Position numbers and translations under genes: made by a program. This document shows positions 59,401 through 64,000 of a stretch of 64,000 bases of DNA, piece after piece; the stretch's first letter is position 1; every line of letters begins with the position of its first letter. Source of the stretch: Tistlia consotensis USBA 355 (lineage in GTDB: Bacteria; Pseudomonadota; Alphaproteobacteria; Kiloniellales; DSM-21159); NCBI RefSeq assembly GCF_900177295.1, contig NZ_FWZX01000001.1:728953-792952 (forward strand), given 5' to 3'. Under the pieces are notes generated by a model. The model was not told where the DNA came from. It searched no databases and worked only from the letters and a program-made list of their open reading frames with translations.

Positions 59401-59820
59401 ATCCTCAAGAGCCGCGAGTCGATCGGCCGGGCCCTGGCGCCGCTGCGCCGCGAGGAGAGCTGCGGCGGCCTGCTGCTGCTGGCCCTGGTCGTCGGCCACC
59501 CGCACGGCGCCGAAGCGATCCTCGACCTGGTGCAGTCGGCAAACCCCGCCACGCCGGTCGGCGATCTCTTCCCGCAGCCGGAAGAAGGGGCCATGGACAA
59601 GCGGCCGGGTGCGCTGAAGGAGGCCGGCGTCTCGCAGGCTCTCTATCGAGAGATCGCGCGCGTGACCCGCACGCACCTGGGCAGCGAGCTGACCGCGGCC
59701 GCGCTGCAGCACTGGCTGCCGACCGTCCGGCGCTTCTCCTTCAGCGCCGCGGTCGCCCGCGACCCGGCCTACCTGGACCTGTTCCGGCGCGCCGGGACGG
59801 GCGCCGAAGCACAGACATGA
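56449..59820 (+). CDS. EVE-domain / KAP-family P-loop NTPase fusion, membrane-anchored
   Basis: A 1,123-residue protein. Residues about 10-140 look like an EVE (PUA-superfamily) domain: SHWIFQANHEKYDL, then MRPGDVVWLWQSGERAIHGWG. EVE domains bind modified bases. Residues 150-370 are helical and unassigned. The KAP NTPase follows: Walker A GNWGSGKS (405-412), coiled coil (about 485-610), two membrane helices (614-636, 641-658), coiled coil (665-725), Walker B IVLYIDDLDRC (792-802), the sensor stretch VVVVGVDERWLSRAL, an acidic linker near 910-950 and a C-terminal helical part. Starts at ATG 56449 (GGGGGTGGG upstream) or ATG 56413. KAP proteins include PifA, a phage-exclusion protein; a defence role is inference. 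Base composition matches the neighbours, so recent transfer is not obvious. Confidence 0.8.
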   Translation: MDAPDFDPDAPSHWIFQANHEKYDLASELKPGGTEGWLASRYATRMRPGDVVWLWQSGERAIHGWGRLVSPALRDPDDGRFWVQLQCEARFGEPLPLEAIRGEPDLAGLQILRAPQGTNFALTPSQAAALTRIAAARDLQAPEPPGTLERGAFVSASSSTPLLDLLGRARTRPLMLGALVQCVDLLAALFAEGQTTTAAAADEEPAVVWLRRALAPQLSSGGPEATAGPALSILESLPAREDLYDAGVDGETAGRAIERLGESFSAEAAAVVERAAQIQSATEVLTDGQSLPPPEQRPAFDYALVAALLFGDLRGVRALLAAERLSLAALREAFLAQVERVFGAGAAARWRRFTRLPGAGQALANFSADRPEGEDALEIEPDVKAFASVIAARAVKPPLSIGLFGNWGSGKSFFMNRLRGQIEALAASATRPAASDPAGLEENPDSPFWPKVVQIEFNAWHYVESNLWASLVAHLFNSLARIEEKAEAERTLRHETLLRQLNVAAEIEREAHDEERAARDQLAAAQWKLQIKRREVDETRVRLSLLDLLRAVPWEAVGERIEPELRRRAEQGDGAALAAIERQLREEVERSRTLAGRAAALLRATGQLDGRSRLLLAVLALAVLGAGLGLAWLLRSVDWQPVLAGGLALLATGLAWWQRVQGMADRALSLLERSQLRLERVVAARPEERQAAALRRELADLEVELANAEVQSRQAAGRVERAEAALREFRTTSSVAHFIEERAGSGDYRGQLGLLALIRNDFEELSRRLRRARGEADEPALPLADPGRIDRIVLYIDDLDRCPPERVFEVLQAIHLLLAFDLFVVVVGVDERWLSRALAMARAGLLAGSGTERLKLLQSLGVETADTADPADFLEKIFQIPFWLRPIDKNAFGRLVDELVAGDLPPVAGEDRTDDAAPGTEGTVTPGPASGAALGGRAVGLEDEVEAEAETIFIEPFERDCMRDLSAVVGRSPRTAKAFVNIWRILKSRESIGRALAPLRREESCGGLLLLALVVGHPHGAEAILDLVQSANPATPVGDLFPQPEEGAMDKRPGALKEAGVSQALYREIARVTRTHLGSELTAAALQHWLPTVRRFSFSAAVARDPAYLDLFRRAGTGAEAQT

Positions 59821-59827
59821 CCGCCGG

Positions 59828-62110
<2,283 letters not shown>

Positions 62111-62167
62111 CGTCTCGGGACGCTCCCCTCTGGAAAGGAAGGGCCGCTCTGACGGCGGCCTTTCCTC

Positions 62168-62196
62168 ATCCTAGGGCCGCCCTAGTTTGGGGTCAA
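62168..62196 (-). promoter_or_regulatory. Sigma-70-type promoter of maeB
   Basis: On the minus strand TTGACC (complement of 62191-62196), 17 bases and TAGGAT (complement of 62168-62173). The start would be near 62161, about 50 nt before the maeB ATG. Confidence 0.7.
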
Positions 62197-62260
62197 AGCG
62201 CCGCGATCGCAGGCCTGCCGCCCGCGATTCGCGGTGCCCCCGGGGGAGGGACGGGCCGAG

Positions 62261-62875
62261 GTGACGGCCGAGCCACGACAAGCCGAAAGCCCGGCCGGCG
62301 GCGCGCCGGACTCCTCGACCCGGGTCCTGGCGCCGCTGCTCGCGGCCTGCGCCGCCGGCGACCGGGCCGCCTTCGCCACCCTCTACCAGGCGAGCAGTGC
62401 GAAACTGTTCGGCGTCGCGCTGCGTATCTTGCGCCGCGATGACTGGGCCAGGGACGTGGTACAGGACGCCTATCTCACGATCTGGCGGCGCGCCGGCGAC
62501 TATCGGGCCGAGCGCGGCACGCCGATGACCTGGATGATCGCCATCGTGCGCAACCGCGCGCTCGACCGGCTGCGCCGCGACCGCGGCGAGCGCTCGCTCG
62601 ACGAGCTGACCGAGGCCGGCCTGGAGCCCGACGATCCGCAGGCGCTGGCGCGCGTCGCCGCGGCCGGCGAGGGCTCCGGCACGCGCCTCGTCACCTGCCT
62701 CGGGCAGCTCGACGCGCGGGCCCGGCGCTGCATCCTGCGCGCCTACTGCGAGGGCTACACCCACAGCGAGCTGGCCGAGCGCGAGGCCGCCGCGCTGGGG
62801 ACCGTCAAGAGCTGGATCCGGCGCGGCCTGATCCAGCTGAAGAGCTGCCTGGAGTCGAGGGAAGCGACGCCGTGA
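62261..62875 (+). CDS. ECF-family RNA polymerase sigma factor
   Basis: A 204-residue extracytoplasmic-function sigma factor. Region 2 is seen as DDWARDVVQDAYLTIWRRAGDY (near residue 63-84) with the WMIAIVRNRALDRLRRDR segment, and region 4 as YCEGYTHSELAEREAAALGTVKSWIRRGL (near 165-193). I prefer GTG 62261, which has GGGGGAGGG 10 bases upstream, to GTG 62234. It overlaps the anti-sigma gene by 4 bases. The signal it answers is unknown; no ECF-type promoter is evident in front of it. Confidence 0.92.
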   Translation: MTAEPRQAESPAGGAPDSSTRVLAPLLAACAAGDRAAFATLYQASSAKLFGVALRILRRDDWARDVVQDAYLTIWRRAGDYRAERGTPMTWMIAIVRNRALDRLRRDRGERSLDELTEAGLEPDDPQALARVAAAGEGSGTRLVTCLGQLDARARRCILRAYCEGYTHSELAEREAAALGTVKSWIRRGLIQLKSCLESREATP

Positions 62876-63663
62876 GCGAGGCCTGGAGCAAGCGCGAGCA
62901 GCTCGCCGCCGACTACGTGCTGGGCACGCTGCCGGCCGCGGAGCGCGCCGCCGTCGAGCGCCTGGCCGTCGAGGACGCCGCCCTGGCCCGGCTGATCGCG
63001 GCCTGGCAGCAGCGGCTGGCCGCGCTCGACGCGGCGACGCCCCCGGTCGAGCCGCCGCCCGAGCTCTGGCGGCGCATCGCCGCGGCCCTGCCGCCGGCGG
63101 GCGGCTCCGGACCGGCCGAGGGCGACGGCCCCGCGGCCGGCGCCGGCACGCTGGTCTCGCTGCGCCGGGCCCTGAGGCGCCAGCGCTGGGCGACCGCCGG
63201 CTTCGGCGCCCTGGCCGCCGGCCTCGCCCTGCTGCTCCTGCTCGGTCCCTCCGGCCTGGGCCTGCTGCTGCCGGAGCCGCCGCCGCCTCCGGGCGCCGAA
63301 CGGCCGGCCGCGGCGCCGCAGCGCTTCGTCTCGCTGCTGCGCCAGGATCCCGACCAGCCCGGCTTCCTGGTCGAGGTCGACCTCGCAAGAGGCGAGATCG
63401 TCGCCCGCCCGGTCGCCCCGACGCCGCCGGCGGTGGGCGGCGACTACGAGCTGTGGCTGGTCGACCAGGGCAAGCCGCGCTCGCTCGGCCTGCTGCCGCA
63501 CGGCGAGAAGAGCGGCCGCCTGCCGCTCTCGATCCCCCAGCTCGGCAAGGCCGGGCCCGGCGCGCTGCTGGCGGTCAGCCTGGAGCCGGCCGGCGGCTCG
63601 CCGAGCGGCCAGCCGACCGGTCCCGTCGTGTTCCGCGGCCGCCTGATCCCGCTGCCGGACTAG
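62872..63663 (+). CDS. Anti-sigma factor, RskA (anti-sigma-K) family
   Basis: A 263-residue membrane protein. The N-terminal 90 residues bind the sigma factor (LAADYVLGTLPAAERAAVERLA), one membrane helix follows (about 112-130), and the periplasmic RskA domain contains YELWLVDQGKPRSLGLL (near 193) and ends in FRGRLIPLPD. It starts at GTG 62872 within the sigma gene's stop (GTGA overlap), showing a coupled pair. There is no HxxxCxxC zinc motif, as expected for RskA. An IS begins immediately after the stop. Confidence 0.9.
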   Translation: MSEAWSKREQLAADYVLGTLPAAERAAVERLAVEDAALARLIAAWQQRLAALDAATPPVEPPPELWRRIAAALPPAGGSGPAEGDGPAAGAGTLVSLRRALRRQRWATAGFGALAAGLALLLLLGPSGLGLLLPEPPPPPGAERPAAAPQRFVSLLRQDPDQPGFLVEVDLARGEIVARPVAPTPPAVGGDYELWLVDQGKPRSLGLLPHGEKSGRLPLSIPQLGKAGPGALLAVSLEPAGGSPSGQPTGPVVFRGRLIPLPD

Positions 63664-64000
63664 GAGCCTGTCCGAGTAAGCGCCTTTGTCTCGACGCTCG
63701 GCAGTGGTCGTGATTCACTACGGTTCATGGGCAAGACCTATCGGGCTTGGGAGGTGGACCAGCGGTGGCTGTTGCCGGCGTCGGTGCACGACTTCGTTGC
63801 CGCGGACCATCCGGCGCCCCTGGTGCGGGAGATCGTGCGCGGCGAGCTGGACCTGTCGGCGGTGCTGGGGCCGTACGAGCGGGAGCTGCGGGGCTATCCG
63901 CCCTATCATCCTGCGATGATGGTAGCGCTGCTGCTCTACGCCTACAGCCGCGGCGTCTACTCCTCGCGGCAGATCGCGCGGGCCTGCGAGGAGCGCCTGG
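63664..64000 (+). mobile_element. Left end of an IS1182-like insertion sequence
   Basis: Immediately after the anti-sigma stop (63661-63663) begins GAGCCTGTCCGAGTAAG, likely the left terminal inverted repeat, 63 bases before a transposase start. The element runs off the window, so the right repeat and any target duplication cannot be seen. Confidence 0.7.
63727..64000 (+). CDS. Transposase, IS1182-like (IS5/IS1182 group), 3' truncated by window edge
   Basis: Only the first 91 residues are in the window. The frame starts at ATG 63727 (MGKTYRAWEVDQRWLLPAS) and contains GYPPYHPAMMVALLLYAYSRGVYSSRQIARACEERL, the N-terminal helical domain typical of IS1182-group DDE transposases. The catalytic residues lie beyond the edge. 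The frame stays open to base 64000. The element's insertion next to rskA may cut off downstream genes from the sigma operon. Confidence 0.88.
   Translation, partial: MGKTYRAWEVDQRWLLPASVHDFVAADHPAPLVREIVRGELDLSAVLGPYERELRGYPPYHPAMMVALLLYAYSRGVYSSRQIARACEERL

Overview
The window is high-GC, densely coded chromosomal DNA from an alphaproteobacterium, most likely of the Rhodospirillales type. The evidence is hopanoid side-chain genes, an aa3-type cytochrome oxidase operon of the ctaC-D-B-G-E-surf1 kind, the ispH-thrB-rnhA cluster, a thrC/M16 peptidase pair, a DUF3422 protein, a homoserine kinase of the APH fold and a single-chain GcvP. I see no rRNA, tRNA or CRISPR array. Almost everything is core chromosome; the mobile DNA I can see is the left end of an IS at the right edge.

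Layout. 1-2.8 kb: end of a hopanoid operon (hpnJ partial, hpnK, hpnL). 2.8-5.4 kb: a SCO1-type copper chaperone and two divergent EamA transporters. 5.4-9.75 kb: ugpBAEC glycerol-3-phosphate importer (minus strand) with a Pho-box-like site upstream. 10-11.7 kb: a short Ada-like methyltransferase/regulator and a DUF1062 protein, separated by a bidirectional terminator. 12.3-17.1 kb: gcvT-gcvH-gcvP behind a tandem glycine riboswitch, divergent from recQ. 19.2-24.2 kb: a lipoprotein, ispH-thrB-rnhA, and a large unrecognised membrane-anchored protein. 24.4-27.9 kb: peroxiredoxin and DsbD, divergent from yqgE. 27.9-32.9 kb: GNAT, M16 peptidase and thrC (overlapping) and an M32 carboxypeptidase. 33-40 kb: the complete cytochrome c oxidase operon with assembly factors and a good sigma-70 promoter. 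40.1-47.3 kb: DUF3422, a small exported protein, tldD, ridA, an AmpG-like permease, a family-9 glycosyltransferase and a macrodomain protein, with dispersed repeats and a possible small RNA. 47.4-52.8 kb: an acyl-CoA synthetase/GNAT fusion, an aromatic amino acid lyase homologue that lacks the MIO glycine, and an ornithine-cyclodeaminase-family protein. 52.9-56.2 kb: phoR, phoU and phoB without pst genes between them. 56.4-59.8 kb: a 1,123-residue EVE-KAP NTPase fusion. 59.8-63.7 kb: malic enzyme and an ECF sigma/anti-sigma pair, then the IS1182-like end.

Connections. Phosphate control links two distant parts of the window: PhoR/PhoU/PhoB are encoded here, and Pho-box-like sites lie upstream of both phoU-phoB and ugpB. 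Copper handling for the oxidase is split between the SCO1 homologue at 2.8 kb and CtaG/Surf1 at 33-36 kb. The most novel-looking gene is the EVE-KAP fusion, which couples a probable modified-base reader to a membrane-spanning P-loop NTPase and stands alone among housekeeping genes. The other strong oddity is the lyase whose Ala-Ser-Gly cofactor motif has lost its glycine.
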